Shown: one piece after another, positions 27,009 through 36,377 of the stretch
How the letters are laid out: each line of letters begins with the position of its first letter
Numbering within the stretch: position 1 is the stretch's first letter
Assembly (NCBI GenBank): GCA_019359545.1
Contig: JAHHHB010000054.1
Location: 1 to 45,835, forward strand
Length of the DNA stretch: 45,835 bases
Reading direction: 5' to 3'
Source: Desmonostoc geniculatum HA4340-LM1
GTDB taxonomy: Bacteria > Cyanobacteriota > Cyanobacteriia > Cyanobacteriales > Nostocaceae
Translations under genes and position numbers: made by a program
Notes under the pieces: model-generated
The model's input: the letters and a program-made list of their open reading frames with translations, nothing else
Databases searched by the model: none
Told to the model about the DNA's origin: nothing

Positions 27009-29870
27009 ATGAGCAGAAAGTGGAACAGTGGTTTAGAGCCTGAAGGAAATAGTACTGTTCAAGGTAAGCACACAGCTTCAGTAACGCAACAAACGCTAAT
27101 CAAAACCGCAGTCAGCATTGGAGCAGTCATTGTGCTATCTACTAGTGTTGCTTATTTTCAACTCATTTCCAGCGTCACTGCTGAGGCATTAGCTGCGGTT
27201 GAAAAATACGTCCAACTCCGGGCACAACGGGAAAATAAAATTTTTCTTCTCGCCCAAGAAAATCATGTGTTACTCAAGCAGGCTCTCTTAGAAAAACTCG
27301 AAGCACAAAGCGATCGAGATCCCAAGGCTGAATTTGACCAACTATTTATCAGACTCGCAGACGGTACTATTCGCAACCGTGCGAGTAAATTCGATCTTCA
27401 AAAATCTCCAGGGGTGTTTCTTGGCAAGAACGTCAATATAAATTCTGATATCCGACGACGTGTCATTGCCTATTTCGATCGACTGAGTGCTTACGGACCT
27501 GCATGGCGTAACCGCTTTGTCAATACCTACATCCAAATTCCAGAAAACGGAATTGCCATCTATATGCCCAGTTATCCTTGGGTAGAGAATGCACCCAAGG
27601 ATGAATCTTTTCGAGTCACGGATGATGAGTCTTTCTACATTACCAACAAAGCTCATAATCCAAAACGCGAAACTGTCTGGACAGGAATTTATTACGACCA
27701 AGTAGCCAAGGCTTGGATGACTTCCTGCGTCACACCTGTGGATGTGGACGGTAGACACATTGCCACAATTGGACACGATATTTTGATTGGTGAATTGCAG
27801 CATCGCACAATTAACGACGCATTAGAAGGTACTTACAACATGCTTTTTCGGGAAGATGGGCGTTTGCTAGCTCATCCTGCTCTTATGGAACAAATTCAAC
27901 AGGAAAGAGGCAAATTCGAGATTTTGCATTCTGGAGATTCGCATTTACGTCACATTTTTGAATTAGTTACCCGAGAATATCCGAATCAGGTTATTGTTGA
28001 CAACTCCCAGAATGATGAATATCTAGCAGTCACCAAACTTGAAGGACCAAATTGGTATCTGGTGACTGTCTTTCCGAAGTCATTTTTGCAAAGAAAAGCA
28101 TTTGCAACTGTGCAATTCATCATATTTTTGGGACTGACATCATTGTTAATTGAAATTGTGGTGCTGTATTTGATTTTACGCCGCCAAATTTCTTCTCCTT
28201 TAACTAAGCTAATGGCAGCAACCGAAAGTATCGCTGCTGGTAACTGGAATATTAAACTGGATGTCACACGACAAGATGAATTAGGTCGTCTCGCATATTT
28301 ATTTAACAAAATGGCTCAAGAGTTGCGAGAGTCTTTCAGCACTCTAGCAAAGACCAATGAAGATTTAGAAATGCGAGTAGCGAAACGCACAGCCGAACTG
28401 CAAGCAGCCAAAGAAGCAGCTGATGGTGCTAGTAAAGCCAAAAGTGAATTTCTCGCCAATATGAGTCATGAATTACGCACACCTCTCAATGGTATTTTAG
28501 GTTATGCCCAAATCCTTCAAGGTTCAAAAAACCTAACCGCAAAACAGCAAAAAGGTATCAGTGTGATTAGCCAGTGTGGTTCCCATTTACTGACTTTGAT
28601 TAATGATATTCTTGATATTTCCAAAATTGAAGCTCAGAAGATAGAACTTTATCCGACCAATTTTCACTTCCCTTCCTTTCTTCAAGGAATTGCGGAAATT
28701 TTTCGGATGAAAGCTGAACAAAAAAATATTCAATTTATCTACGTAGCTGATGAACATTTGCCTATAGGTATTCAGGCTGATGAAAAAAGGTTGCGTCAGG
28801 TTTTAATTAATTTATTAGGTAATGCTATCAAGTTTACCGATCGAGGGTTCGTGAAATTTATAGTTAAACAAAAAAAACTCAAAAGCAGCAATAATGGAGA
28901 ACCATCAATCTATCGAATTCGTTTTCAAATTGAAGATACTGGTGTAGGTATGTCCAATGGAGAGTTACAAAAAATATTTTTACCCTTTGAGCAGGTTGGC
29001 GATATTAAAAAACGCTCGCAAGGAACAGGATTAGGATTAACTATCAGTGAAAAAATTGTTGGCATCATGGGTGCTAGTTTAGAAGTACAAAGTCAATTAG
29101 ATAATGGTAGTATTTTTGCATTTGATGTAGAGATACCTGAAGCAAGAGAATGGGCAAAAAAATCTCAAGTTTTTTCCCAAGGAACTCTCGTTGGTTTCCA
29201 GGGTGAAAAACGAAAAATATTAATCGTAGATGACCGTTGGGAAAATCGCTCAGTGGTCGTTAATTTGCTCGAACCTCTAGGATTTGATGTTATAGAATGT
29301 GGTGATGGTCAAGAAGGTTTACTAAAAGCAGCCGAGTATAGACCTGATTTAATTATTACCGACATTTCAATGCCTGTGATGGATGGTTTTGAATTGATAG
29401 ACCGTTTACGAAATGATCCTGATTTAAAATATGTGAAAATCATTGTTTCATCAGCAAGTGTATATCAAACTGATATTCAAAACAGTTTAGATGCAGGTGG
29501 TGATGACTTTCTTAGCAAACCTGTACAAGCAATTGATTTGCTAGAAAAGCTGCAAAAATCTCTAAACTTACAATGGATTTATGCTCAAAACTCTGAAAGT
29601 CAAAATGCAGATGTCTGTGTTTTAGAAATCGATCCACAAAATCCACTTTTTTTATCTGATAAAAAACAAATAATACCTCCACCACCGGAGGCTCTATCTA
29701 AGTTATATAAACTTGCTTTACAAGGGCGGATTAAAGCTTTACAACAAGAATTAAAACAACTAACGAAAGAAGATGATGAATTAAATGCATTCGCTCAGGA
29801 AATTTATCAATTATCTCAAAAATTTCAAATTGAAAAAATTCAAAATTTTATTCAAGAATTTATCAAATAG
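27009..29870 (+). CDS. Cache-HAMP hybrid sensor histidine kinase with C-terminal receiver
   Basis: The protein has 953 residues from ATG 27009, preceded by AAAGGA; a GTG at 27003 is too close to that site. TM1 is at about 33-54, followed by a large periplasmic double-Cache region (about 60-360) with the typical YNMLFREDGRLLAHP and WYLVTVFPKSFL segments, then TM2 at about 370-392 and HAMP. HisKA carries His487 (NMSHELRTPL); HATPase shows LLGNAIKFTD, DTGVGM and GTGLGLTIS. The receiver (ILIVDDRWENRS, TDISMPVMDG, LSKPV) precedes a 70-residue helical tail. The first gene of the pair is the NRPS-like reductase 11 bases upstream. The small ligand sensed by Cache could be linked to that enzyme's product. 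Confidence 0.9.
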   Translation: MSRKWNSGLEPEGNSTVQGKHTASVTQQTLIKTAVSIGAVIVLSTSVAYFQLISSVTAEALAAVEKYVQLRAQRENKIFLLAQENHVLLKQALLEKLEAQSDRDPKAEFDQLFIRLADGTIRNRASKFDLQKSPGVFLGKNVNINSDIRRRVIAYFDRLSAYGPAWRNRFVNTYIQIPENGIAIYMPSYPWVENAPKDESFRVTDDESFYITNKAHNPKRETVWTGIYYDQVAKAWMTSCVTPVDVDGRHIATIGHDILIGELQHRTINDALEGTYNMLFREDGRLLAHPALMEQIQQERGKFEILHSGDSHLRHIFELVTREYPNQVIVDNSQNDEYLAVTKLEGPNWYLVTVFPKSFLQRKAFATVQFIIFLGLTSLLIEIVVLYLILRRQISSPLTKLMAATESIAAGNWNIKLDVTRQDELGRLAYLFNKMAQELRESFSTLAKTNEDLEMRVAKRTAELQAAKEAADGASKAKSEFLANMSHELRTPLNGILGYAQILQGSKNLTAKQQKGISVISQCGSHLLTLINDILDISKIEAQKIELYPTNFHFPSFLQGIAEIFRMKAEQKNIQFIYVADEHLPIGIQADEKRLRQVLINLLGNAIKFTDRGFVKFIVKQKKLKSSNNGEPSIYRIRFQIEDTGVGMSNGELQKIFLPFEQVGDIKKRSQGTGLGLTISEKIVGIMGASLEVQSQLDNGSIFAFDVEIPEAREWAKKSQVFSQGTLVGFQGEKRKILIVDDRWENRSVVVNLLEPLGFDVIECGDGQEGLLKAAEYRPDLIITDISMPVMDGFELIDRLRNDPDLKYVKIIVSSASVYQTDIQNSLDAGGDDFLSKPVQAIDLLEKLQKSLNLQWIYAQNSESQNADVCVLEIDPQNPLFLSDKKQIIPPPPEALSKLYKLALQGRIKALQQELKQLTKEDDELNAFAQEIYQLSQKFQIEKIQNFIQEFIK

Positions 29871-29926
29871 CCTGAATTTTAAAATATCAGATTTTAAATC
29901 ACATTAATAATTTGGCAAGGTTTATA

Positions 29927-30175
29927 ATGCATCTATCTGACACCAATGTAATTTTAATTGTTGATGATATTCCTACCAACTTAGAAGTACTTTCAGAAGC
30001 CCTAACAGATGCGGGATTTGATGTTGCAGTGGCAACTAGTGGTCAAAGTGCCCTCAGGCAAGTTGAATACGATTTACCAGCATTAATATTGTTAGATGTA
30101 ATGATGCCGGGAATTGACGGATTTGAAACCTGTCGGCGATTAAAAGCTAATGCCAATACCAAAGATAATCGATAA
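29927..30175 (+). pseudogene. truncated response regulator receiver
   Basis: The reading frame (82 codons from ATG 29927) encodes the first two thirds of a receiver: ILIVDDIPTNLEVLSEAL, then the phospho-acceptor segment LILLDVMMPGIDGFETCRRLKANANT. It stops at KDNR, exactly where family members continue into the beta-4 strand with the conserved Thr/Ser and the later Lys. These residues and any output domain are absent. It lies 56 bases after the hybrid kinase gene, so it was probably the operon's third member. The sequence past the stop changes to STRR repeats and a MITE, which suggests the 3' part was lost by repeat-mediated rearrangement. Confidence 0.75.
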
Positions 30176-30480
30176 CACAGAGTGAATTAGTTGCTGTTTC
30201 AGGAGGTATACACCAGAATTCAGGAGTCAGAATTCAGGAGTCAGAAGTAAAACAAGCTTCATAGCTGGGTTTGAAATAGGACTTACGCACGAGTTACGGA
30301 ATAACGAACCACAGAGGCGCAGAGGACACGGAGAAACGAGAGTTTGAGAGATATTTTGCGTAAGTCCTATGAAATTTAGCTTATGAAAAAGGGAGTAGGG
30401 GAAGTTTGGTGTGAGATTTTCGCGCGTTCGGCTTTCTGGAAATCTGCTGTATGGAAAACTCGATAGTAGGTGCATTAGTA
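30176..30480. other. repeat-filled region after the truncated receiver
   Basis: Bases 30214-30246 hold tandem AGAATTCAGGAGTC units. Bases 30277-30369 are a MITE. No receiver remnant was recognised in the remainder. The region separates the broken receiver from a convergent DUF29 gene. Confidence 0.65.
30277..30369. mobile_element. MITE with TAGGACTTACGCA terminal repeats, copy 2
   Basis: Perfect inverted ends TAGGACTTACGCA / TGCGTAAGTCCTA match those of the element at 16681-16858, but the 93-base interior (CCACAGAGGCGCAGAGGACA) is different. It lies just past the truncated receiver gene. Confidence 0.75.
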
Positions 30481-30966
30481 TTATTCCATCATCTCATCAC
30501 TTGCAGATGCACCTGGATAAAAGCGATCGCTAATAATATTCTCCAATGAATATAAACATTGCCCCGGAAAAGTTGACAGCGGCAGATTTGTTTCACCTGA
30601 TGCTAAATCCTTCGCATTCTCATAGGCTTCCTGGAGTAATTCTGCCAGATAAGGCTTTAAACTAGGATTTTCACTCAGTAACTTCAGAATCTCCCGCCGT
30701 TGGACGCGAATTGTAGCCAACCAACTCCGACTACGTTGTTCTGGTTGATATTCCCACTTCAGTAAATGTCCAATCAAGACGCTGAGGCGATTTCTCAATT
30801 CTTGACGTTCTTTTCTGCCCAAGGACTCAATTTCCTCAATTAAATTGGACAAATCCAATTGACTCCATTGGTGATGACGCAACAAGTGAGCCTGTTGTTG
30901 AGTCCAGGCGTGGAAATCAGTTTCATAGAGGTTTTGGTTCGCGCTTTTTGCTGTTGGCGTCTGCAT
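30481..30966 (-). CDS. DUF29 family protein
   Basis: The 161-residue protein matches DUF29, a helical family common and often multicopy in cyanobacteria. Typical segments are LYETDFHAWTQQQAHLLRHHQWSQLDLSNLIEEIESLGRKERQELRNRLSVLIGHLLKWEYQPEQRSRSW, RVQRREILKLLSENPSLK and the ending LPLSTFPGQCLYSLENIISDRFYPG. No active site or membrane segment is known for the family. Function is unknown. The gene is convergent with the truncated receiver and about 110 bases downstream of guaA's 3' end in the same direction. Confidence 0.9.
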   Translation of the reverse strand: MQTPTAKSANQNLYETDFHAWTQQQAHLLRHHQWSQLDLSNLIEEIESLGRKERQELRNRLSVLIGHLLKWEYQPEQRSRSWLATIRVQRREILKLLSENPSLKPYLAELLQEAYENAKDLASGETNLPLSTFPGQCLYSLENIISDRFYPGASASDEMME

Positions 30967-31091
30967 TGTGGGATCAAAACCTGGCGATGTTTTCCCAATT
31001 CTAGTACTACGTCAACCGAAAGATGACAGGTGAAGGTGGGGAGTAGAAAGTGGGGAAAGAAAAACTTATCTTCCCCTCACCAAAAACTAAA

Positions 31092-32714
31092 TTATTCCCA
31101 CTCAATGGTTCCAGGCGGTTTAGAGGTGATGTCATAAACCACCCGATTCACCCCTTTGACTTCGTTCACAATTCGAGTGGAAATCACTTCCAGTACATCG
31201 TAAGGCACTCTTGCCCAATCTGCTGTCATGCCATCTTCACTGGTGACAATTCGCAAAACAATGGGGTAAGCGTAGGTACGTTGATCTCCCATGACGCCAA
31301 CGCTACGAATTGGCAGCAACACTGCAAATGCTTGCCAAAAATCATGGTACAAGCCGCGTTGGTTAATTTCTTGCCGCACAATCAAATCGGCATCGCGCAA
31401 AATATTTAACCGTTCGGCGGTGACTTCACCCAGAATGCGAATTGCCAAACCAGGGCCGGGGAAAGGTTGGCGTTGGACAATTTCTTCTGGTAAACCGATG
31501 GAACGCCCAACTTTGCGGACTTCATCTTTAAATAGTTTCCGCAGTGGTTCCACCAATTTAAATCGTAAGTCTTTGGGTAAACCACCGACATTGTGATGGC
31601 TCTTAATTTTGACTGCTACCCGTTCACCAGTTTGGGGATCGACGTTGGTATCAGCAGATTCGATGACATCTGGATAAAGAGTACCTTGAGCCAGATAGTC
31701 AAAGTGACCGAGATGTTTGGATGTTTCTTCAAATACCCGAATGAATTCGTGTCCGATGCGGCGACGTTTTTCTTCAGGATCTGTAATACCAGAAATGGCA
31801 GTTAAAAAGCGATCGCGAGCATTCACATATTCTACTGGAATATGAAACTGCTCTTGAAACAGCTTCACCAATCGCTCTGGCTCGTACTTCCGCATAAAGC
31901 CTTGGTCGATAAACACACAAGTCAGTTGCTCACCAATGGCTTTATACAACAAGAAGGCCAAAGTCGAAGAATCCACACCCCCAGACAACGCCAACAGCAC
32001 CCGCTTTTCGCCGACTCTGGCACGAATTTCCCGAATTGATTCTTCCACAAAGGCCGCTGTTGTCCAAGTGGGTTCACAATCGCAGATATGGTAGACAAAA
32101 TTCCGAATTAATGCTATCCCGCCAACTGAATGTACTACCTCTGGATGGAACTGCACGCCGTAGAGTTTCCTTTCGTGATCGGCAATGGCAGCACAGGGGG
32201 TATTTTCTGTATGCGCCAGCAATTCAAACCCCGGTGGCATTTGGGTAACTGAGTCTTGGTGACTCATCCACATGGTGGTCCCATCTTCAACATTGGTGAG
32301 CAAATCTGTGGGATCATCTATATATAATGATGCTTTACCGTATTCGCCCCGGTCGGCTTTTGCCACTTCCCCACCGAGTTGATTCACCATTAGCTGCATC
32401 CCATAGCAAACACCCAAGATGGGTATTCCCAAATTCCAGATTTCTGGGTCACAATGGGGAGCGTTATCACCATAAACCGAATTCGGTCCACCGGAGAGAA
32501 TGATTCCCTTAGGATTGAGTTGGCGCAAATGTGCAGAAGTAGTGCGATAGGACAAAACTTCAGAGTATACTTGAGTCTCGCGGATGCGACGGGCAATCAG
32601 CTCGGAATATTGGGAGCCGAAGTCCAGAATCACAATCAATTGACGATTCAGCCGCCCATAATTTTCTAATGTTTGGGGAGCCTGTTCTGTTGGTAGAGTC
32701 ACCGCTGTATTCAT
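31092..32714 (-). CDS. guaA: GMP synthase (glutamine-hydrolysing)
   Basis: The 540-residue protein converts XMP to GMP using glutamine and ATP, in purine biosynthesis. The N-terminal class I amidotransferase has the catalytic Cys in GVCYGMQ and the His/Glu in QFHPEVVHS. The ATP-pyrophosphatase P-loop is [11 protein letters not shown]. The C-terminal dimerisation domain ends with the conserved KPPGTIEWE. Full length and intact. It lies downstream of cbiD in the same direction, with a 231-base gap that contains a possible small inverted-repeat element (32806-32916) and a short hairpin (32781-32798). Confidence 0.97.
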   Translation of the reverse strand: MNTAVTLPTEQAPQTLENYGRLNRQLIVILDFGSQYSELIARRIRETQVYSEVLSYRTTSAHLRQLNPKGIILSGGPNSVYGDNAPHCDPEIWNLGIPILGVCYGMQLMVNQLGGEVAKADRGEYGKASLYIDDPTDLLTNVEDGTTMWMSHQDSVTQMPPGFELLAHTENTPCAAIADHERKLYGVQFHPEVVHSVGGIALIRNFVYHICDCEPTWTTAAFVEESIREIRARVGEKRVLLALSGGVDSSTLAFLLYKAIGEQLTCVFIDQGFMRKYEPERLVKLFQEQFHIPVEYVNARDRFLTAISGITDPEEKRRRIGHEFIRVFEETSKHLGHFDYLAQGTLYPDVIESADTNVDPQTGERVAVKIKSHHNVGGLPKDLRFKLVEPLRKLFKDEVRKVGRSIGLPEEIVQRQPFPGPGLAIRILGEVTAERLNILRDADLIVRQEINQRGLYHDFWQAFAVLLPIRSVGVMGDQRTYAYPIVLRIVTSEDGMTADWARVPYDVLEVISTRIVNEVKGVNRVVYDITSKPPGTIEWE

Positions 32715-32805
32715 GACGGGGAGAGTTATGTCTGTGAAGGATAAATTGATGCCCTGTAACCTGTAGCTCGATGCTATTATTCAGCCTGGGCAGGCTGATA
32801 ATGGT

Positions 32806-32916
32806 ATAAATAACCTTGACAAACGCGCATTTATATGCGTTAGCCTATTCCCTGAGTCGGAGATGGTATTAGAAGGATAAACTTACCCGAAAGTGATTAC
32901 TTAAAAGGTTATTTAT
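32806..32916. repeat. possible 111-base inverted-repeat element in the guaA leader
   Basis: ATAAATAACCTT at 32806-32817 and its perfect reverse complement at 32905-32916 enclose non-coding sequence between cbiD and guaA. At 12 AT-rich bases it could be a chance match. A separate hairpin, TCAGCCT-GGGC-AGGCTGA, lies at 32781-32798. Confidence 0.4.
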
Positions 32917-32945
32917 GTGAATTGTTTACGATTATTCATAATAAG

Positions 32946-34061
32946 TTAACATAATTTTCCCATCAACAAACGAGCTGTTTTACTCTTCACGATAATTTTG
33001 CGATCGCGATCGAAGAGCATCGAGCCACAGACTATAACTCCTGTGCTGCTTTCGCTATGACTTTGGATGTATTCTTGGGAACGAGCGTCAATGGTTTCGG
33101 CGATCGCAGTGTAAACTTGGTTTACCCAATCACTGCCTGTGGAAGCGTCTAGGGATCTGAGGTGTGCGAGTGCGGCTTCAGCGGTAGGACTGTGAAACAC
33201 AGTTTGAATATCTGGTGATTTTAAACCAGCGATCGCACAGTGGGCTGCTAAAATTTCCCGGCGTCCATCTGCTAAGTGATGATGGGTGTGAAAAATCCCT
33301 CCTGCTAATTTCATCAGCTTCCCGTGATAGCCAAATAATAAGATTTCTTTCACACCCAGCACATCAGCTTCTACTAGCATTGGCCCAAGCCAGTTAGCAG
33401 TTTTCACCAATTGTTCGGGATTAATCCCTAGTTTTCGCGCTAAATCTAGGCCATTCTCGCCGATACAAAATACCAAACTCTCAAAACGACTGGCTTTATT
33501 TTGTAATTGGGCCCGAAAAGCTGCAAGTTGATCTGGTGTACTCAAAGGTTGGGAAATGCCGGTTGTGCCCAACAGAGAGAGTCCTTCAACCACACCAAAA
33601 GCAGAATTGGAAGTTCTAACAGCAAGCGATCGCCCTTCGGGTAGAATAATCGTCACGGTGATTTTTTCCCCAGGTGTCAACATTCGTTGCAAATTCTCTT
33701 GCAACAGCCTTCGAGCATAGGCATAAATAGCCGGCTTGTCATCAGCATTCGCCTGTTTGCCAATGCCTTCCCCGCCTTGAATAATTACAGCCTCTTCACC
33801 CTCTTCTCGCCATTCCACCATTGCCCAAATTGGTGTATTTCTAGTTAGGTCGAGATTATCACCAGGATCGCTACGGGTAATTGCTAAAGCTGTATTCTCA
33901 GATAGTCCTGCTACTTGTTCAATTGGGATTTCTGCTATTTGGCTTGGTTCAATTAGATCTATGGATGCTAGAGTTAGGGGTTGGCGATCGTGTAACCAGT
34001 GTAAAGCTGCAACAGCAGCAGCGCAGGCAAAGACGGGGAGTGTGTATCCAGAACGGGACAT
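32946..34061 (-). CDS. cbiD: cobalt-precorrin-5B (C1)-methyltransferase CbiD
   Basis: The 371-residue protein acts in the anaerobic (early cobalt insertion) branch of cobalamin synthesis. It methylates C-1 of cobalt-precorrin-5B using SAM. Family features are the small-residue-rich N-terminus (SRSGYTLPVFACAAAVAALHWL), a nucleotide-like motif GEGIGKQANAD, the VVEGLSLLGTTGISQP segment near residue 185 and LFGYHGKLMKLAGGIFHTHHHLADGR near 245. Length is normal for CbiD. No other cobalamin genes or cobalamin riboswitch are visible in the window. It is the upstream partner of guaA. Confidence 0.93.
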   Translation of the reverse strand: MSRSGYTLPVFACAAAVAALHWLHDRQPLTLASIDLIEPSQIAEIPIEQVAGLSENTALAITRSDPGDNLDLTRNTPIWAMVEWREEGEEAVIIQGGEGIGKQANADDKPAIYAYARRLLQENLQRMLTPGEKITVTIILPEGRSLAVRTSNSAFGVVEGLSLLGTTGISQPLSTPDQLAAFRAQLQNKASRFESLVFCIGENGLDLARKLGINPEQLVKTANWLGPMLVEADVLGVKEILLFGYHGKLMKLAGGIFHTHHHLADGRREILAAHCAIAGLKSPDIQTVFHSPTAEAALAHLRSLDASTGSDWVNQVYTAIAETIDARSQEYIQSHSESSTGVIVCGSMLFDRDRKIIVKSKTARLLMGKLC

Positions 34062-34230
34062 TTTGTAAATTCAAAAATCAAAATAATTCTTCAACGTTTA
34101 TCGTTGCAAATCCAAAACTAGCAGGTTTTAAAACATCTTCTTAGATCGCGCCGGGAGAGCAGTTTGGGAACTCTGACTCAGATTAATATAGCTAAACTAT
34201 AAACATGAGAACAGGAATGATGAAAGAGCT

Positions 34231-34449
34231 ATGCTTAAGAACTCCTCAATCATTAGTGCATCACCCGAAATTATGGGCGGGACTCCGGTTTTTACTGGTA
34301 CGCGGGTTCCTGTGCAGACGCTTCTCGACTATCTAATGGCGGGAGAGTCAATTGATGATTTTTTAGACGGCTTCCCAACTGTAACTAGAAAGCAAGTCCT
34401 TGGATTCCTGGAAGAAGCTGGAAGACAGGTCATAGCTATGGTGGCATAA
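34231..34449 (+). CDS. DUF433 antitoxin-like protein
   Basis: This is a 72-residue DUF433 protein (VapB45-like) with a winged-helix type fold. The diagnostic pattern is ISASPEIMGGTPVFTGTRVPVQTLLDYLMAGESIDDFLDGFPTVTRKQVLGFLE. Its stop codon lies one base before the start of the PIN-like gene, so the two are translationally coupled. In such pairs DUF433 is the antitoxin and likely autoregulator. Complete and intact. Confidence 0.9.
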   Translation: MLKNSSIISASPEIMGGTPVFTGTRVPVQTLLDYLMAGESIDDFLDGFPTVTRKQVLGFLEEAGRQVIAMVA

Positions 34450-34450
34450 T

Positions 34451-34771
34451 ATGAGGCTGCTTCTAGATGAGTGTATTGATCGCAAATTTGCGAGAGAATT
34501 TTCTGGCTACGAGGTGAAAACAGTTCCACAGATGGGATGGGCGGGAGTCAAGAATGGTCAACTTCTTGCCCTCGCTGAGGCAGAGTTTGATGTTTTCATC
34601 ACAGTCGATCGCAACTTATCGTTTCAACAGAATCTACCACAGTTCAATATTGCGGTAATTGTTTTGCAGGCATCATCCAACCGATTAGCAGATCTAAAGC
34701 CTCTGGCATCGGGGGTTTTAGCTATTCTAAGTATAGTAACTAAAGGGCAAGCTACGATAGTCAGTGAGTAA
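34451..34771 (+). CDS. DUF5615 PIN-like toxin
   Basis: The 106-residue protein has the DUF5615 PIN-like fold, predicted to be a ribonuclease. The N-terminal MRLLLDECIDRKFA supplies the first acidic residue of the site, and FDVFITVDRNLSFQQNL the next. NIAVIVLQASSNRLADLKPLASGVLAIL follows as in the family. It directly follows the DUF433 gene, the standard arrangement for this type II toxin-antitoxin system. All the conserved acidic positions I can recognise are present, so it is probably active. Confidence 0.9.
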   Translation: MRLLLDECIDRKFAREFSGYEVKTVPQMGWAGVKNGQLLALAEAEFDVFITVDRNLSFQQNLPQFNIAVIVLQASSNRLADLKPLASGVLAILSIVTKGQATIVSE

Positions 34772-34788
34772 ATACAAATTGTAATTAG

Positions 34789-35085
34789 TTAGACTCCCAC
34801 CTCTGATAATAGAACTTGCATCGCTTCCCAAGAAAGTCCTTGTTGAATATAACGAGGTGCTTCAGGATTGTAGGGACTAGCTACTCGGTCAATATTGAGA
34901 ATAATTGCCCCATCTGGTAGAACGGGCACATCGGGATCAAATGCTGTTGGGTGCATTAAAGAACTGGAAAAACCTTTAAAAACAGCAATTGTATCTTGCT
35001 CACCAGCAATTTCTACCGTTACCAGTAAGACTTCTTGGCGACGTTTAGCGGTATATTCTTCCAGTCGCTTGCCAATGGAATTCAT
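34789..35085 (-). CDS. conserved hypothetical protein (cyanobacteria/plastid type)
   Basis: The 98-residue soluble protein starts MNSIGKRLEEYTAKRRQEVLLVTVEI and contains the conserved-looking stretch DTIAVFKGFSSSLMHPTAFDPDVPVLPDGAIILNIDRVASPYNPEAPRYIQQGLSWEAMQ. I recall close relatives throughout cyanobacteria and in plants (possibly DUF7734), but I cannot confirm the family number. It has no signal peptide or catalytic motif. Function is unknown. It is convergent with the toxin gene and 46 bases downstream of the DUF3177 gene in the same direction. Confidence 0.8.
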   Translation of the reverse strand: MNSIGKRLEEYTAKRRQEVLLVTVEIAGEQDTIAVFKGFSSSLMHPTAFDPDVPVLPDGAIILNIDRVASPYNPEAPRYIQQGLSWEAMQVLLSEVGV

Positions 35086-35131
35086 TTTTTGAATTTGAAA
35101 TTTTCAATTTTGAATTGAAGCACAACGACGA

Positions 35132-35728
35132 TTATTGAGGTGTAGCTGTGCGTCCTTGCTTGCCTAGCTTAATCAGGACAAAGTAACTTAAATAAAGCAC
35201 ATAAATTACTAAACTAGTTATGCCAAGAAAACCTAAGAACTCAGCTTTACTATTAGCATGAAAATATTCTTTGAACATTAACGGAGCCTCGAACCAGACG
35301 CGACAATAGGGTGTCTTGAGCGCACTGGCTGAAAAAGCACAACTTAAAAAAAGTGTAGAAGCTACTGCGCCTAAAATACAATAAACAGTTGTAGCCCAGC
35401 GCCAAGAAGTAAAAATAAACTTTAAAGATCCACTGGTTTGATACTCAATTTCATCGTTGATATCCACCCAAAACCATAGTGAAATCGGGATCAAAATCCG
35501 AGCTATGAATCCGGAAAGAAAGCTAACTGGATACTGGGCAATCATGAGATAAACAGTGATTGCCAGGAGGCTTGATACTCGCCAGTATATAGCTAATAAG
35601 CGTTGTATGCCTTCCGCTTTTTGCACAAATGCCCAAATCAGCAGAATCAACGGAATAATTACCAAAAATAATACTGCCAGTCGATAATCAATCCACACAA
35701 AAGGACGGAACCAAACATTATAATCCAT
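35132..35728 (-). CDS. DUF3177 family membrane protein
   Basis: The protein has 198 residues from ATG 35728; a TTG four codons earlier is less likely. It has five hydrophobic segments. The conserved opening VWFRPFVWIDYRLAVLFLVIIPLILLIWAF, the FWVDINDEIEYQT loop and the LKTPYCRVWFEAP segment match DUF3177, found almost only in cyanobacteria. Location in the plasma or thylakoid membrane is expected. Function is unknown. It may be co-transcribed with the small conserved gene that follows 46 bases downstream. Confidence 0.85.
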   Translation of the reverse strand: MDYNVWFRPFVWIDYRLAVLFLVIIPLILLIWAFVQKAEGIQRLLAIYWRVSSLLAITVYLMIAQYPVSFLSGFIARILIPISLWFWVDINDEIEYQTSGSLKFIFTSWRWATTVYCILGAVASTLFLSCAFSASALKTPYCRVWFEAPLMFKEYFHANSKAEFLGFLGITSLVIYVLYLSYFVLIKLGKQGRTATPQ

Positions 35729-36377
35729 AGTTTTTCTCAAATGATAATTGAAGAAGAAGGCAGAATTCAGAATTCAGAATTCAGAATCAATAAGTTGGGA
35801 GTACCACCAAATTTTAAATTTGGTGTGGTGTTTCATCGCTTATTCATTCGCAGTCGTAGAGAATACCCAACTAAATTATGACGCGTTGGTGGAGTGTTTC
35901 CGGCTTCGTTCCTGACTCCTGAATTCTCTTTGTACTATAAAATACGCTTGTAGGGGCGTACATCGGTGCGCCCCTACAAACAACTAATTTGTTACAAATA
36001 TTTTTGTAACAAGTATTACGAAATGAAACTTTGTCGATTACTTAATTGCCAAAAAAACAAGCAACTCAAAGATTCTAAATTTTGATTTTGCACCTACTTA
36101 TATGTAGTAGTATCAGGGAGAGTTAGAAAACTTGCCCAGGGACTATACATTTGGTAGTTTTGTCCAAAACTCCGAGTTTATTGGGGTGTAAAGGTTTACT
36201 TCCCAAATAAAAATGCTTAGCTCTAGATATTTCACCGATTCTCCACACCTTGACAAAGATGGTGAAAAGGCGAGAGTTCGATTCTAGACGGGAGTGATAT
36301 CAAAGTGCAAGATATCAGCTAAGTAGATCCTGGTTGCCTCCTGAGGCAAGAAACAGAAAATTCAGTTGCCTCAATTT
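35729..36377. other. repeat-rich intergenic region between the DUF3177 gene and cp12
   Basis: This gap of about 650 bases contains CAGAATT tandem repeats (35757-35790), a palindrome CACCAAATTT-T-AAATTTGGTG (35805-35825), a REP-like hairpin (35948-35979), and a short stem TTGCCTC/GAGGCAA (36334-36349) just past the 3' end of cp12. I found no gene. A tRNA-like T-loop string near 36265-36285 does not fold. Confidence 0.65.
35948..35979. repeat. REP-like hairpin
   Basis: TTGTAGGGGCG is followed about 10 bases later by CGCCCCTACAA. It belongs to the same GTAGGGGCG-type hairpin family as 10705-10732. Confidence 0.7.

Noticed and set aside
36255..36295. tRNA-like T-loop string GAGTTCGATTCTAG
   Set aside because: Only two of five T-stem pairs form and no acceptor, D or anticodon arm could be placed on either strand.
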